In this document: piece after piece, positions 7,519 through 15,279 of the stretch
How the letters are laid out: the number at the start of each line of letters is the position of its first letter
Numbering within the stretch: the first letter of the stretch is position 1
From: an uncultured Candidatus Melainabacteria bacterium
Lineage (GTDB): Bacteria; Cyanobacteriota; Vampirovibrionia; Gastranaerophilales; Gastranaerophilaceae
Direction of reading: 5' to 3'
DNA length: 28,854 bases
Assembly: GCA_934747335.1 (NCBI GenBank)
Contig: CAKVGS010000027.1
Location: 1-28,854 of the forward strand
Translations under genes and position numbers: made by a program
The notes under the pieces: generated by a model
The model's input: the letters and a program-made list of their open reading frames with translations, nothing else
Databases searched by the model: none
Told to the model about the DNA's origin: nothing

Positions 7519-8289
7519 TTATACTTTTGAAACATAAAGATTTTTTCGAAATTCTTTTATATGTTCAGCTTGTTTTTTATAATCGCTTTCTAAAATTGCA
7601 TCAATATTTTTGTCTAAAAGAGTAACAACATCTTTTATATTTTCACCGTTCATCAAAATCATATCGTTTGCCATTTCTGTATTAGAAAGCGCCAATCTTG
7701 TTGTATCGCGAAAACCGCTTGAAGCCAATTTTTGAGCAAGTTCATTGCTTTCGATATTTTTACACAAAGCTTGAGCAACGAGCATAGGCGCATGAGAAAT
7801 AAGAGCAACCGCTTTATCATGTTCTTGAGGGGTTGTCATAACCGTATTTGCGCCAAAATCTTTGATAACGGATTTTAGAGTTTCAAAATCCTCTAAAGCA
7901 GTATCATCTTTCAATGTTATAGCCCAAGTAGCACCTTCAAAAAGTTCTGGGAATGAATATTCCCAACCGCTGTGTTCGGTTCCTGCCATCGGATGTGATG
8001 GGATAAATTTAAATTTATAATTCTTTTTTGATACAAATTCTTTCAGGCTGCAAACATCTGTAACAATTGTGTTTTCATCTAAGAAATTTTCCAATTTATC
8101 CAAAATCTCTAGCGTTTTATTCATCGGAGTACAAACAAAAACCAAATCACAACCCTTTAATGACGCGTAATCTTTACTCACACCTTCTTCATTAACCGAG
8201 CGCGAAACACCTATCATTTCATGTTTTTCTTTTCCGCGTTTAAAAATAGAACCGCCAATTAAACCTAAACCAATAACTCCAATTTTCAT
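7519..8289 (-). CDS. tyrA: Prephenate dehydrogenase
   Basis: 256 aa. The NAD(P)-binding glycine motif GLGLIGGS is at about residues 7-14, with DVCSLKE, SHPMAGTEHSGW and the helical-domain LISHAPMLVAQAL motifs of prephenate/arogenate dehydrogenases. It makes 4-hydroxyphenylpyruvate (or tyrosine from arogenate) in tyrosine synthesis; which substrate is used cannot be read from the sequence. It is short: no chorismate mutase or ACT regulatory domain is attached. Its ATG follows the stop codon of proA directly, so the two are translationally linked. About 60 bp separate its stop from the M16 start. Confidence 0.92.
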   Translation of the reverse strand: MKIGVIGLGLIGGSIFKRGKEKHEMIGVSRSVNEEGVSKDYASLKGCDLVFVCTPMNKTLEILDKLENFLDENTIVTDVCSLKEFVSKKNYKFKFIPSHPMAGTEHSGWEYSFPELFEGATWAITLKDDTALEDFETLKSVIKDFGANTVMTTPQEHDKAVALISHAPMLVAQALCKNIESNELAQKLASSGFRDTTRLALSNTEMANDMILMNGENIKDVVTLLDKNIDAILESDYKKQAEHIKEFRKNLYVSKV

Positions 8290-9546
8290 CTAAATATCCT
8301 TATGATTAAACTTCTTCACACCTTCAACATAATCTTTAACAATATCGCCATTGCCTTCCAAATTGTATTTGTAAATTGTAAGGCCTTCCAGACCGACAGG
8401 ACCTCTGGCATGAGTTTTGTTTGTAGAAATTCCGACTTCTGCACCGAAACCATATCTAAAACCGTCTGCAAATCTGGTTGATACGTTATGATAAACTCCG
8501 GCTGAATCAACTGCATTCATAAAAATTTTGGCATTATTTTCATCTTCTGTCAAAATTGATTCCGTATGACCTGAAGAAAATTCATTAATATGTTCAATTG
8601 CTTCTTCAAGGCTTGAAACAAATTTGTAAGATAAAATTTTATCTGAATATTCTTTATGCCAACTTTCAGGAGTAGCAATAAGTTCAATATCCGCATCCTC
8701 AAGAGCTTTTAATAATTCCGTTTCATATTTAAAATCTTTGTGAATTAAAATTGTTTCAACAGAATTACATGCGCTAGGATATTGAGTTTTAGCATCAATT
8801 ATAACTCGTTTTGATTTTTCTAAATCAGCAGAAGCGTCTACGAATATATGACAAATTCCATCAGCATGACCTAAAACAGGAATTTTTGTATTTTCTTTTA
8901 TAAACTTAACCAAGTTATTTCCACCACGAGGAATAATCAAATCAATGTACTTATCCATAGAAAGCATATTTTTTACATCATCCCTTGTAAAAACTTGTGT
9001 CAAAACATTTTCAGGGAAGCCTTGCGTTTTTGCTAAAGCTTCTTGAATAACATTCATAATAGCTTTATTTGTATTTATAGATTCTTTTCCGCCTTTTAAT
9101 ATAACAGCGTTTGAAGATTTTATTGCAAGTGATGAAATTTGAGAAATAACATCAGGTCTTGCTTCAAAAATAATTCCAAGGACACCAATAGGGCAGGAAA
9201 TTTTTGTCAAAATCAGACCATCATCAAGTTGACGTTTAAGAAGCGTTTTACCAATCGGATCTTCAAGATTTGAAATATCAACAATGCCTTGAATCATATC
9301 GCGCATTTTATTTTCGTCCAATTTCAGACGATTGAAAACAGATTGCGATAGTTTGCCGCTTTCAACAAGAGGTTTAGCTAACTCCAAGTCCATTTTATTA
9401 GCTTCAAAAATTTTATCCTGATTTACTTTTAAATTATTTGCAATATTTAAAAGTGCTTTATTTTTTATTTCAGTCGACAAAGTTGCAACTTTTTTTGATG
9501 CATTCTTAGCTTTAATTGCGATTTCTTGAAAATTATTTTCTTCCAT
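8290..9546 (-). CDS. proA: Glutamate-5-semialdehyde dehydrogenase (gamma-glutamyl phosphate reductase)
   Basis: 418 aa, the usual length. Start at ATG 9546 (MEENNFQE) with GAGG nine bases upstream. Features of ProA: CPIGVLGIIFEARPDV, VILKGGKES, DLIIPRGG, catalytic Cys in YPSACNSVET, and the C-terminal GPVGLEGLTIYKY. It reduces gamma-glutamyl phosphate to glutamate semialdehyde with NADPH in proline synthesis. proB is not in this window. The start lies inside the 3' end of the small upstream gene (14-nt overlap), and its stop touches tyrA, giving a three-gene unit that mixes proline and tyrosine synthesis. Confidence 0.95.
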   Translation of the reverse strand: MEENNFQEIAIKAKNASKKVATLSTEIKNKALLNIANNLKVNQDKIFEANKMDLELAKPLVESGKLSQSVFNRLKLDENKMRDMIQGIVDISNLEDPIGKTLLKRQLDDGLILTKISCPIGVLGIIFEARPDVISQISSLAIKSSNAVILKGGKESINTNKAIMNVIQEALAKTQGFPENVLTQVFTRDDVKNMLSMDKYIDLIIPRGGNNLVKFIKENTKIPVLGHADGICHIFVDASADLEKSKRVIIDAKTQYPSACNSVETILIHKDFKYETELLKALEDADIELIATPESWHKEYSDKILSYKFVSSLEEAIEHINEFSSGHTESILTEDENNAKIFMNAVDSAGVYHNVSTRFADGFRYGFGAEVGISTNKTHARGPVGLEGLTIYKYNLEGNGDIVKDYVEGVKKFNHKDI

Positions 9547-9754
9547 TTCTATATGCCTCACACAATTTACAATACTTTAATCGCCTTAGGTTAATCATAT
9601 TAGAAAATTTCTTTTTCATTAATTCTTCCTGTAATGACATTGCAGGTTTTTCTTCTAAAGCGTGGGGTTGTCTGACTACAAAACCTGATAAATCCATAAA
9701 CGGAACTACATTTCGATAGTCCATATAAGGGTTTCGTCTTGATTGTTCGCTCAT
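9533..9754 (-). CDS. Small protein of unknown function, translationally coupled to proA
   Basis: 73 aa. The start ATG 9754 has a strong ribosome binding site (AGGAG plus AGGA), better than that of most genes here, and the end overlaps proA by 14 nt, both of which argue for a real gene. The protein is basic with a C-terminal CKLC pair (YCKLCEAYRNGRK) that could bind metal if paired with another chain. A middle segment reads MDLSGFVVRQPHALEEKP. I do not recognise the family. It heads the proA-tyrA unit. Confidence 0.65.
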   Translation of the reverse strand: MSEQSRRNPYMDYRNVVPFMDLSGFVVRQPHALEEKPAMSLQEELMKKKFSNMINLRRLKYCKLCEAYRNGRK

Positions 9755-9811
9755 TCCTTCTCCTAAAAAATGTGATAGTTTTACCCTTTGAAAATATTTT
9801 ATTAAAAATTA

Positions 9812-9817
9812 ATTATA
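9812..9817 (-). promoter_or_regulatory. Possible -10 for the small gene-proA-tyrA unit
   Basis: A perfect TATAAT on the minus strand about 58 bp upstream of ATG 9754. No convincing -35 (TTTCAT at 17 nt) and no TGn extension, so this is a weak call. Confidence 0.3.
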
Positions 9818-9903
9818 AGAACAATAGAATGTTAATGAAAGTAAAGATTTTTTGATTTTCTTAACAATTAAATTGAAAAAATGTTATAAATTTTTATTTT
9901 TAA

Positions 9904-10018
9904 ACCACCCTCATCAGAGCTCCGCTCAGCTTCTCCCCTCAAGGGAGAAGCCGTCACTTACGATAAATTAGCGCGTTTTACCGCTTCGTCCTAGAAGGGA
10001 GAAGCTGAGCAGGGTGGT
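9904..10018. repeat. 115-bp palindromic repeat with inverted ends
   Basis: The left end has ACCACCCT (9904-9911) and GCTCAGCTTCTCCC (9924-9937), separated by 12 nt. The right end 9997-10018 holds the reverse complement of both blocks joined without a gap (GGGAGAAGCTGAGC then AGGGTGGT). A further stem CTTCTCCC-CTCAA-GGGAGAAG lies at 9930-9949 inside the left part. The element is GC-rich in an AT-rich intergenic stretch and has no gene. The rest of 9755-10104 holds only a weak promoter on each strand. It resembles REP/MITE-type intergenic repeats. Confidence 0.65.
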
Positions 10019-10077
10019 ATAGATTAGTAACAAACTCAAATCCTCTAAAAGATTGATTGTAAATTTTAGATATAAGT

Positions 10078-10083
10078 TATAAT
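10078..10083 (+). promoter_or_regulatory. Possible -10 for the small coiled-coil gene
   Basis: TATAAT at 10078-10083 with TTGTAA 15 nt upstream. Transcription would start near 10090, just before the AGAGG ribosome binding site at 10094-10098. Confidence 0.35.
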
Positions 10084-10104
10084 CTAAGTATAAAGAGGTC
10101 TTTT

Positions 10105-10338
10105 GTGAACAAAAATCAATTAAAAAAACAAATACATTTAAAAGAATTACAAATCAAGCGATTACATTTACACCAATCATCATCAGATGTCTGTAATCAA
10201 CTATATAATACACTGATTTTAGAAAAAGCTATTCTAAAGAAAGAATTAGAAAATTTAGAAAAGAATCCGATTATTGAAAAAATTAAAAATACATTTTCAA
10301 AAAAAGAAAAACTTATTTGCGACTTTTTCAAAAGTTAG
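10105..10338 (+). CDS. Small Lys-rich helical protein, hypothetical
   Basis: 77 aa with a GTG start preceded by AGAGG at a 6-nt spacing. The sequence is rich in Lys, Leu and Glu with heptad-like spacing (KKQIHLKELQIKRLHL, LILEKAILKKELENLEK), so it is probably a short helical hairpin or coiled coil. There is no signal peptide or membrane segment and no family is recognised. It converges with the next gene, with 5 bp between the two stop codons and no clear terminator. Confidence 0.5.
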   Translation: MNKNQLKKQIHLKELQIKRLHLHQSSSDVCNQLYNTLILEKAILKKELENLEKNPIIEKIKNTFSKKEKLICDFFKS

Positions 10339-10343
10339 CAAAT

Positions 10344-10565
10344 CTATCTTACATATCTTTCAATTTCGTTCTTTTCACGTTCAAGCTTATGTTCTTCGTT
10401 ATCAAGTTTGCGCTGTTCTCGGTTTAGAAAATCAATTTGTCTTTTGAGCTCGTCTTCTTCTTTATGTAATTCATCTTCTTGTTTTCTAATATCTTCTTCT
10501 GCTCGATTTGAGTTTCTAAAATTAGTTCTGTTAATAGGTGTGCAGAATATTGGTTGAATTCTCAT
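10344..10565 (-). CDS. Small coiled-coil protein, hypothetical
   Basis: 73 aa. Start ATG 10565 has AAGGAG six bases upstream. The first 20 residues (IQPIFCTPINRTNFRN) are non-helical and resemble the N-terminal tag of the M16 protein. The rest is a continuous charged coiled coil (EEDIRKQEDELHKEEDELKR, LDNEEHKLEREKNEIER). A promoter with a distinctive TTTTTACGTGTTTTA string lies upstream. No function can be assigned. Confidence 0.65.
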   Translation of the reverse strand: MRIQPIFCTPINRTNFRNSNRAEEDIRKQEDELHKEEDELKRQIDFLNREQRKLDNEEHKLEREKNEIERYVR

Positions 10566-10594
10566 ATAAACTCCTTAATTTTTTACTTGTAATT

Positions 10595-10624
10595 AAATTA
10601 AAACACGTAAAAAAAATTTTTGCT
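10595..10624 (-). promoter_or_regulatory. ACGTG-box promoter of the small coiled-coil gene
   Basis: Minus strand: AGCAAA, an A/T tract, then TTTTTACGTGTTTTA and TTTAAT (extended -10 TG-T-TTTAAT). It matches the region upstream of the L,D-transpeptidase gene in 23 of 30 positions, including a perfect 15-mer and AGCAAA at the same distance. This suggests a shared promoter or a binding site on the ACGT core. Confidence 0.5.
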
Positions 10625-10648
10625 ATTTATATGTTAAAATAAATTAAA

Positions 10649-10722
10649 CTCCTCGTAGCTCAGTTGGATAGAGTGTAAGTTTCCGAAACTTAAGGTCATG
10701 GGTTCAATTCCCATCGAGGAGG
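10649..10722 (+). tRNA. tRNA-Arg (anticodon CCG)
   Basis: A full cloverleaf can be drawn: acceptor CTCCTCG/CGAGGAG, D stem GCTC/GAGT, anticodon stem TAAGT/ACTTA with loop TTCCGAA (anticodon CCG at 10683-10685, reads CGG), T stem ATGGG/CCCAT with TTCAATT, discriminator G at 10722. CCA is not encoded. An extended -10 TG-T-TAAAAT at 10632-10640 predicts transcription from about 10647. Confidence 0.95.
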
Positions 10723-10741
10723 TTTAATTTTTGGAATAATA

Positions 10742-10750
10742 TGTTATACT
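10742..10750 (+). promoter_or_regulatory. Extended -10 of the GGDEF gene
   Basis: TG-T-TATACT at 10742-10750, predicting a start near 10757 and a leader of about 30 nt containing AGGA before ATG 10787. No good -35. The gene may also be reached by transcription through the tRNA. Confidence 0.4.
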
Positions 10751-10786
10751 TATTATGTACAGACAGAGGAATCATAGGATAGCACT

Positions 10787-12673
10787 ATGAGCTTTTTTGA
10801 AAGTTTCAAAAATTTTAAAAACAAGTTAGATAAAGTAGAATCAACCGTTTACTCCGGTTCGGACTCCTTGCTTGAAGTTTATGAAAAGAACGCAAAGCTT
10901 GAAGCAGAAATTGTTGCCCGCACAAAAGAACTTGATAGAGCAAATCGTCAAATGCTCACCCTACAACACATTTGGGAAATGATGAATTCTTCCAAGCCTC
11001 TTTCCAGCGTTTTGAACGCTATTGTAAACAGCCTGCAAGGGGAATTGGGATACCTATACAGTTTTATTGTAAAAGAACGCAACGACAATGATGGAAAGTA
11101 TTTACAAATAGTTGCATCTTCTCGTGACGATATGGGCGCGAAGTTCAGCGAGTATTTCAATTGTGATTTAAGTGAATATAGAATGCTTTTTCCTGAATTT
11201 GATGCAATCAAAAATGCAATCAAAAACAATCAAATTTATCAATCTAAAGAACTTACAAAACTTATTTCAGGTTTCATTCCGGATATTGACACTAATAAAG
11301 TTGGAGAATTTTTAAAAGATGCCAAAATGAAATCATACATTTTAGTACCATTGCTTTCTAAGCAAACTCATTTTGGTTCGCTAATAGTTTTTTCTTCCAG
11401 AGAAAACATTAGTGACAGCGAATTAAACTTTTTGGGGCTTTTTGCGAAACAAATCGAACTTGCAATAACCATTGCAGACTTATTCCAAGCTGTAAAAGAG
11501 CAGGCCATAACTGATGGTATGACAGGATTATACAACCGACGTTACTTTGAAGAATACATAAAGAAAGAAGCAATTCGTGCGATGCGTCAAAATCAAAAAT
11601 TTACGGTTATCGGATTGGATTTAGACCACTTAAAACGAATTAACGATACATACGGTCACAATTATGGTGACATTGCTATTAAAGCCATTGCAGAAGTTTT
11701 GAAAAGCAACGCGCGTTCTATTGATATTGCAGCAAGAATGGGTGGAGAAGAGTTTAACTTAATACTCCCAGGCGTCGATATTGAAGGCGGCTGTATTGCT
11801 GCCGAACGTATCAGAAAAGCGATTGAAGCAGTAGAGCTTGAAAAAATAGGTCATATAACGGCAAGCCTCGGAGTTGCAACTTATCCCGACCAATCAGACG
11901 ACATTCAAGAACTTTTAGAACTTACCGATCAGGCTATGTATGAATCAAAACGCAGTGGCAGGAATCGTGTAACAATTGCAAAACCATCTTACGAAACATC
12001 TTGGCAGGAAATTGCAGTCAACACATTTGTTGATATTTTATCAAAACATAGAATTCCTATGGATGCTGTTACATCAAGATTGTTAACCGAAAAATTGATG
12101 GATATGAACAACGACAGGCTCTATCAAGTTGCGGACACTCTTGTACAGTCATATAATCCTCAACATCAATTTGGAGGTATGAAGCAAAAAGTTGAATTGG
12201 CTACAATGCTTGCAAAACGTTTTGATTTATCAAAAGAAGCAATTGACAGATTAAAAATCGCAATATTATTATATGATATCGGCAATACTATGCTACCAAA
12301 AGAGCTTCTTAACAAGCGTGAACCGTTGAGTGATAATGATAAAAGTTCTATAAAACAACACCCTGTAATAGCAGCTAGAGAGATTTTAAAACCTATTTCA
12401 AATATAGTGGATATCATTCCAATAATTGAAAAGCACCACGAGAACTGGAATGGAACAGGTTACCCAGATAAAATTTCAGGAGATGAAATTCCAATAGAAT
12501 CTCAAATTATATTGATAATTGATTCTTATTTTGCTTTAATGGAAAAACGTCCTTACAGAGAAGCTTTGAGCTCTGATGAAGCTATAAAAACTATCCAAGC
12601 CGACATTGATAAAAAATGGAATGAAAAACTTGCTAATGAATTTATTTCACTGGTAAAAACTGATTTTGAATAA
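10787..12673 (+). CDS. GAF-GGDEF diguanylate cyclase with degenerate HD-GYP domain
   Basis: 628 aa, no membrane segment. Order: coiled coil (about 1-60), GAF-like sensor (about 65-235), GGDEF (about 240-398), HD-GYP-like (about 405-628). The cyclase looks competent: DGMTGLYNRR, GLDLDHLKRINDTYGH, signature GGEEF at 319-323, and product-inhibition I-site RSID at 310-313, five residues before it. The HD-GYP part keeps HHENWNGTGYP (550-560) and RPYR, but the HD pair is YD (496-497), the following Lys is Asn, the first His is not visible, and the later Asp of 'DxxDAL' is Phe. It therefore probably lacks c-di-GMP phosphodiesterase activity and may bind or regulate. The likely net role is making c-di-GMP in response to a GAF ligand. 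AGGA lies seven bases before the ATG. Confidence 0.9.
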   Translation: MSFFESFKNFKNKLDKVESTVYSGSDSLLEVYEKNAKLEAEIVARTKELDRANRQMLTLQHIWEMMNSSKPLSSVLNAIVNSLQGELGYLYSFIVKERNDNDGKYLQIVASSRDDMGAKFSEYFNCDLSEYRMLFPEFDAIKNAIKNNQIYQSKELTKLISGFIPDIDTNKVGEFLKDAKMKSYILVPLLSKQTHFGSLIVFSSRENISDSELNFLGLFAKQIELAITIADLFQAVKEQAITDGMTGLYNRRYFEEYIKKEAIRAMRQNQKFTVIGLDLDHLKRINDTYGHNYGDIAIKAIAEVLKSNARSIDIAARMGGEEFNLILPGVDIEGGCIAAERIRKAIEAVELEKIGHITASLGVATYPDQSDDIQELLELTDQAMYESKRSGRNRVTIAKPSYETSWQEIAVNTFVDILSKHRIPMDAVTSRLLTEKLMDMNNDRLYQVADTLVQSYNPQHQFGGMKQKVELATMLAKRFDLSKEAIDRLKIAILLYDIGNTMLPKELLNKREPLSDNDKSSIKQHPVIAAREILKPISNIVDIIPIIEKHHENWNGTGYPDKISGDEIPIESQIILIIDSYFALMEKRPYREALSSDEAIKTIQADIDKKWNEKLANEFISLVKTDFE

Positions 12674-12679
12674 AAAAAC

Positions 12680-12709
12680 TCCCGCTAATAAACTTAGCGG
12701 GAATTTTTT
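12680..12709. terminator. Bidirectional intrinsic terminator
   Basis: Stem TCCCGCTAA (12680-12688), loop TAAAC, TTAGCGGGA (12694-12702), followed by T6 on the plus strand and preceded by A7, which gives T7 on the minus strand. It ends the GGDEF gene and the six-gene minus-strand operon that meets it. Confidence 0.9.
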
Positions 12710-12720
12710 ACAACTAATTT

Positions 12721-13269
12721 TTATTTAATCAATGCTTGAACTTCTTTGAAGTTTGGATGTTTAGCACCTTTTAACCACTCGAATAATGCAATTTCCGTTG
12801 TCAAAACATGTGCGCCATTGTCTTTCATTCTGCCTAAACCAGCTGAGTATTCTAATTCTGAACGGCTTCCGCATGCATCTCTGATTACGGAAACTTCAAA
12901 ACCTTCTTGAATCAATGCGTTTGTAGTTTGACTTACGCAAATATGAGTTTCAATACCGAAAATAATAACTTGTTTTTTGCCTGAGTTTTTCAAAGCTTCT
13001 AAAACTTCTTTATTTTCTAAAGCTGAAAATGCTGTTTTTTCAAAGTACTGTGTATTTTCGGGTAAAGCTTCTTTCAAGCTTTCAACAGTTGCGCCCAAGC
13101 CTTTTGGATATTGTTCAGTCACAATAACGGGAATTCCTAAAATCTTTGCTGTATTAGCAATTATTGTAGCTTTCTTTTCTAAAGATGCTTTATTAAAAAC
13201 TGCATTCAAAAGTTTTTCTTGAACATCAATAATCATTACAACACTATCTTCAATATTAAGTATTGTCAT
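12721..13269 (-). CDS. Isochorismatase-like cysteine hydrolase
   Basis: 182 aa, complete for the family. Catalytic triad Asp15 (MIIDVQ), Lys78 (FEKTAF) and Cys111 (GIETHICVSQT) are all present, with the TEQYPKGLG loop typical of ISOC1/YcaC-type members. Family enzymes hydrolyse isochorismate, nicotinamide or other amides; the substrate here is not determined. Its start overlaps the preceding gene by 14 nt, so it is the last gene of the ftsEX operon and ends at the bidirectional terminator. Confidence 0.88.
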   Translation of the reverse strand: MTILNIEDSVVMIIDVQEKLLNAVFNKASLEKKATIIANTAKILGIPVIVTEQYPKGLGATVESLKEALPENTQYFEKTAFSALENKEVLEALKNSGKKQVIIFGIETHICVSQTTNALIQEGFEVSVIRDACGSRSELEYSAGLGRMKDNGAHVLTTEIALFEWLKGAKHPNFKEVQALIK

Positions 13270-14443
13270 CGTTAATCTCCTTCCTAAATTCTTCTACAAA
13301 ATGTTCCAACAAATCTTCTAAAAATCCTGTTTCAAATTCCTTCGGGTCAAGTGAAATTCTTTTTGGCGGAATTGCTTTTGCTGATTGATAAGTTATATCA
13401 ATATTGATTTTGGTAAATCCTGCGCTTGTAATAGTAAGCGTTGCACCTGCATTCCTACCCGTAATTTTCAAATACCCGTGTCCGTCAACAACATCTTGTT
13501 CTATATTCATACCAAAAAGTTTATCGTTAAATTTTTGTTGTGTCATATACAAAACAGGACTTATCGTATTATCAAATTTCTTATTGTACTCTTGACGAAA
13601 TATTTTGAAATTTGTCACTTCTTTCTCTTTAGTTTCTTCGTCTGCCACATTTCTACTAAAATTAATCGCTTCATGCAATCTGTTTAAAACCTCATTAATC
13701 AATTGCTGACGCACTTTTCCGATAGCATTTGCGAAACCTGCATAGATTTTTTCAGGAATTGATGATTTGATTTTTTCCCAAAGTTTTTTAGCCGAATCGA
13801 CATCCGTATCCCAAAGTAAAAGAAAATACTTGTTTGTTGCATAATTCATCAAAATATCGTTTTTGCGAATATTATTCAGAATAATAGTTTCTATTTGGTT
13901 TGCCTGAAGCAAAAATTTTGATTTGTCATTCGGTGAAATTGCTACCAACACAGCTTTTCTACCAGTAGAATTAATTACTTCCAATTCTTTATCCAAAATT
14001 GATGCGTAATCCGTAAATACTTCATTATTTTTAAGAATCAGATTATTTTTTACAAGCAGTTCTCTGTATTGCAGATTTTTCATTTGCATTGATGCGATGT
14101 TCAAAGCATTTGAAGTTATTGCCCAAAATTCTTCATCCGAAGTAAATGGAGTTAAAAATGCCAAAGCGCCCAAAGTATAAACCTGTAAGCGCAAATTGTC
14201 ATTATCGTTAAACGCAAAAACTATCGCAGGAATATTTTTCGTAAGTCTTAATAATTCCAGTGTTTTTTGCGATGAATTTTCGCTGTTTATAATTAATACA
14301 GATGCCGTTAAAAGGTGAATTTTATTGGGAATATCATCAAAAGAAAATTTAAACAGTTCGTCACATTTTCTAAGATTCAGTTTTGAATACACATACTCAA
14401 AAAAATCAACATCATCCGAAATAAGTACGATTCTGCTTTGCAT
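13256..14443 (-). CDS. Degenerate receiver-GGDEF protein with retained I-site
   Basis: 395 aa. Residues 1 to about 115 look like a response-regulator receiver: acidic pair D10-D11 is kept, but the phosphoacceptor position is N53 (VLIINSEN) and the conserved Lys is T98 (FLTPF), so it is probably not phosphorylated. Residues about 150-255 have a GGDEF-like fold pattern in which the signature is ATNKY (202-206); this cannot act as a cyclase. However R193-K194-N195-D196 forms an RxxD I-site exactly five residues before the signature, as in c-di-GMP-binding GGDEF domains. A C-terminal region of about 120 residues is unassigned. The ribosome binding site (AAGGA) is 14 nt from the ATG, rather far. 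It sits between HDOD and cysteine hydrolase genes. Domain calls are from motif spacing only. Confidence 0.7.
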   Translation of the reverse strand: MQSRIVLISDDVDFFEYVYSKLNLRKCDELFKFSFDDIPNKIHLLTASVLIINSENSSQKTLELLRLTKNIPAIVFAFNDNDNLRLQVYTLGALAFLTPFTSDEEFWAITSNALNIASMQMKNLQYRELLVKNNLILKNNEVFTDYASILDKELEVINSTGRKAVLVAISPNDKSKFLLQANQIETIILNNIRKNDILMNYATNKYFLLLWDTDVDSAKKLWEKIKSSIPEKIYAGFANAIGKVRQQLINEVLNRLHEAINFSRNVADEETKEKEVTNFKIFRQEYNKKFDNTISPVLYMTQQKFNDKLFGMNIEQDVVDGHGYLKITGRNAGATLTITSAGFTKINIDITYQSAKAIPPKRISLDPKEFETGFLEDLLEHFVEEFRKEINDDNT

Positions 14444-14471
14444 TTCGTTTTTATGATTCCTTATATTACCT

Positions 14472-15269
14472 CTATGACAATTCTGAAATAAGCAATTCTG
14501 CCTTTTGTAAAATAACAGTTCTTAAATCTTCAATATCTTCAAAATCAATACCAAGTGTTTTTATAAAATCCTTATCCAATGAATTAGGGTCATAATTATC
14601 TTGAACAAGTTTATCTACTAAACAAACTAAATTACAAGGAACAGGAATTGATGATAAAGATGGTGCATGGTGATAAGAAATTATATTTGCTAGCAAAATT
14701 GGCAATTGCCATCTTTTTGCCAATAGAGAACCCGTTTTCACGTGATCACTATCAAAATATTTTCGTTCTGCATCAAGTATATTTGTACCTACTTCTACAG
14801 CATTTAACACTTTTGTATAAAGTTTTTGGTTTGTCATATGTAAAACAATTTTACCGACATCGTGAACAAAACCTGCGATAAACGCTTCATCTGAATCCAT
14901 AACTTTAGTAACATTTGCCAAGTATTCACAACCCGCAGCGACACGCATTGAATGTTTCCAAAGTTCTTTATCACCTTGGTTTGACATCATAGGCTTCATA
15001 GCAACAGCTACAATAATATTTTTCACTTTTACCATACCAAGTAGTGATAAAGCAATATTTATAGAGCTGATTTGTTGTGAAAAACCATAATAAGCAGAGT
15101 TAACCAATGCCAAGATTTTAATAGTTAAAGATTGGTCGAACATAACAATGTCGCCCAATTCTTTCATGCTCGTAGTTGGCTTTTTCATAACGTTCAACGC
15201 CTTTACAATGACGCTTGGCATTGCTTGTATGTCTTTTACACCATTTACTAATTCTATCGTTTTATCCAT
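14472..15269 (-). CDS. HDOD domain signalling protein
   Basis: 265 aa from ATG 15269 (MDKTIELVNG), preceded by AAGGTG; a GTG at 15278 overlaps that site and is less likely. It is a single HDOD domain: PSVIVKALNVMKKP near residue 20, VNSAYYGF at 56-63, ALSLLGMVKVKNII, H106 (LWKHSMRVA), an intact HDVGK at 136-140 and YHHAPS. HDOD proteins are usually regulatory rather than enzymatic and often work with GGDEF or receiver proteins, which fits the next gene. It is 10 nt from ftsX. Confidence 0.88.
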   Translation of the reverse strand: MDKTIELVNGVKDIQAMPSVIVKALNVMKKPTTSMKELGDIVMFDQSLTIKILALVNSAYYGFSQQISSINIALSLLGMVKVKNIIVAVAMKPMMSNQGDKELWKHSMRVAAGCEYLANVTKVMDSDEAFIAGFVHDVGKIVLHMTNQKLYTKVLNAVEVGTNILDAERKYFDSDHVKTGSLLAKRWQLPILLANIISYHHAPSLSSIPVPCNLVCLVDKLVQDNYDPNSLDKDFIKTLGIDFEDIEDLRTVILQKAELLISELS

Positions 15270-15279
15270 ATTTATCACC

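Noticed and set aside
3209..10018. CRISPR array
   Set aside because: Repeats here are inverted hairpins with no regularly spaced direct repeats and no cas genes nearby.
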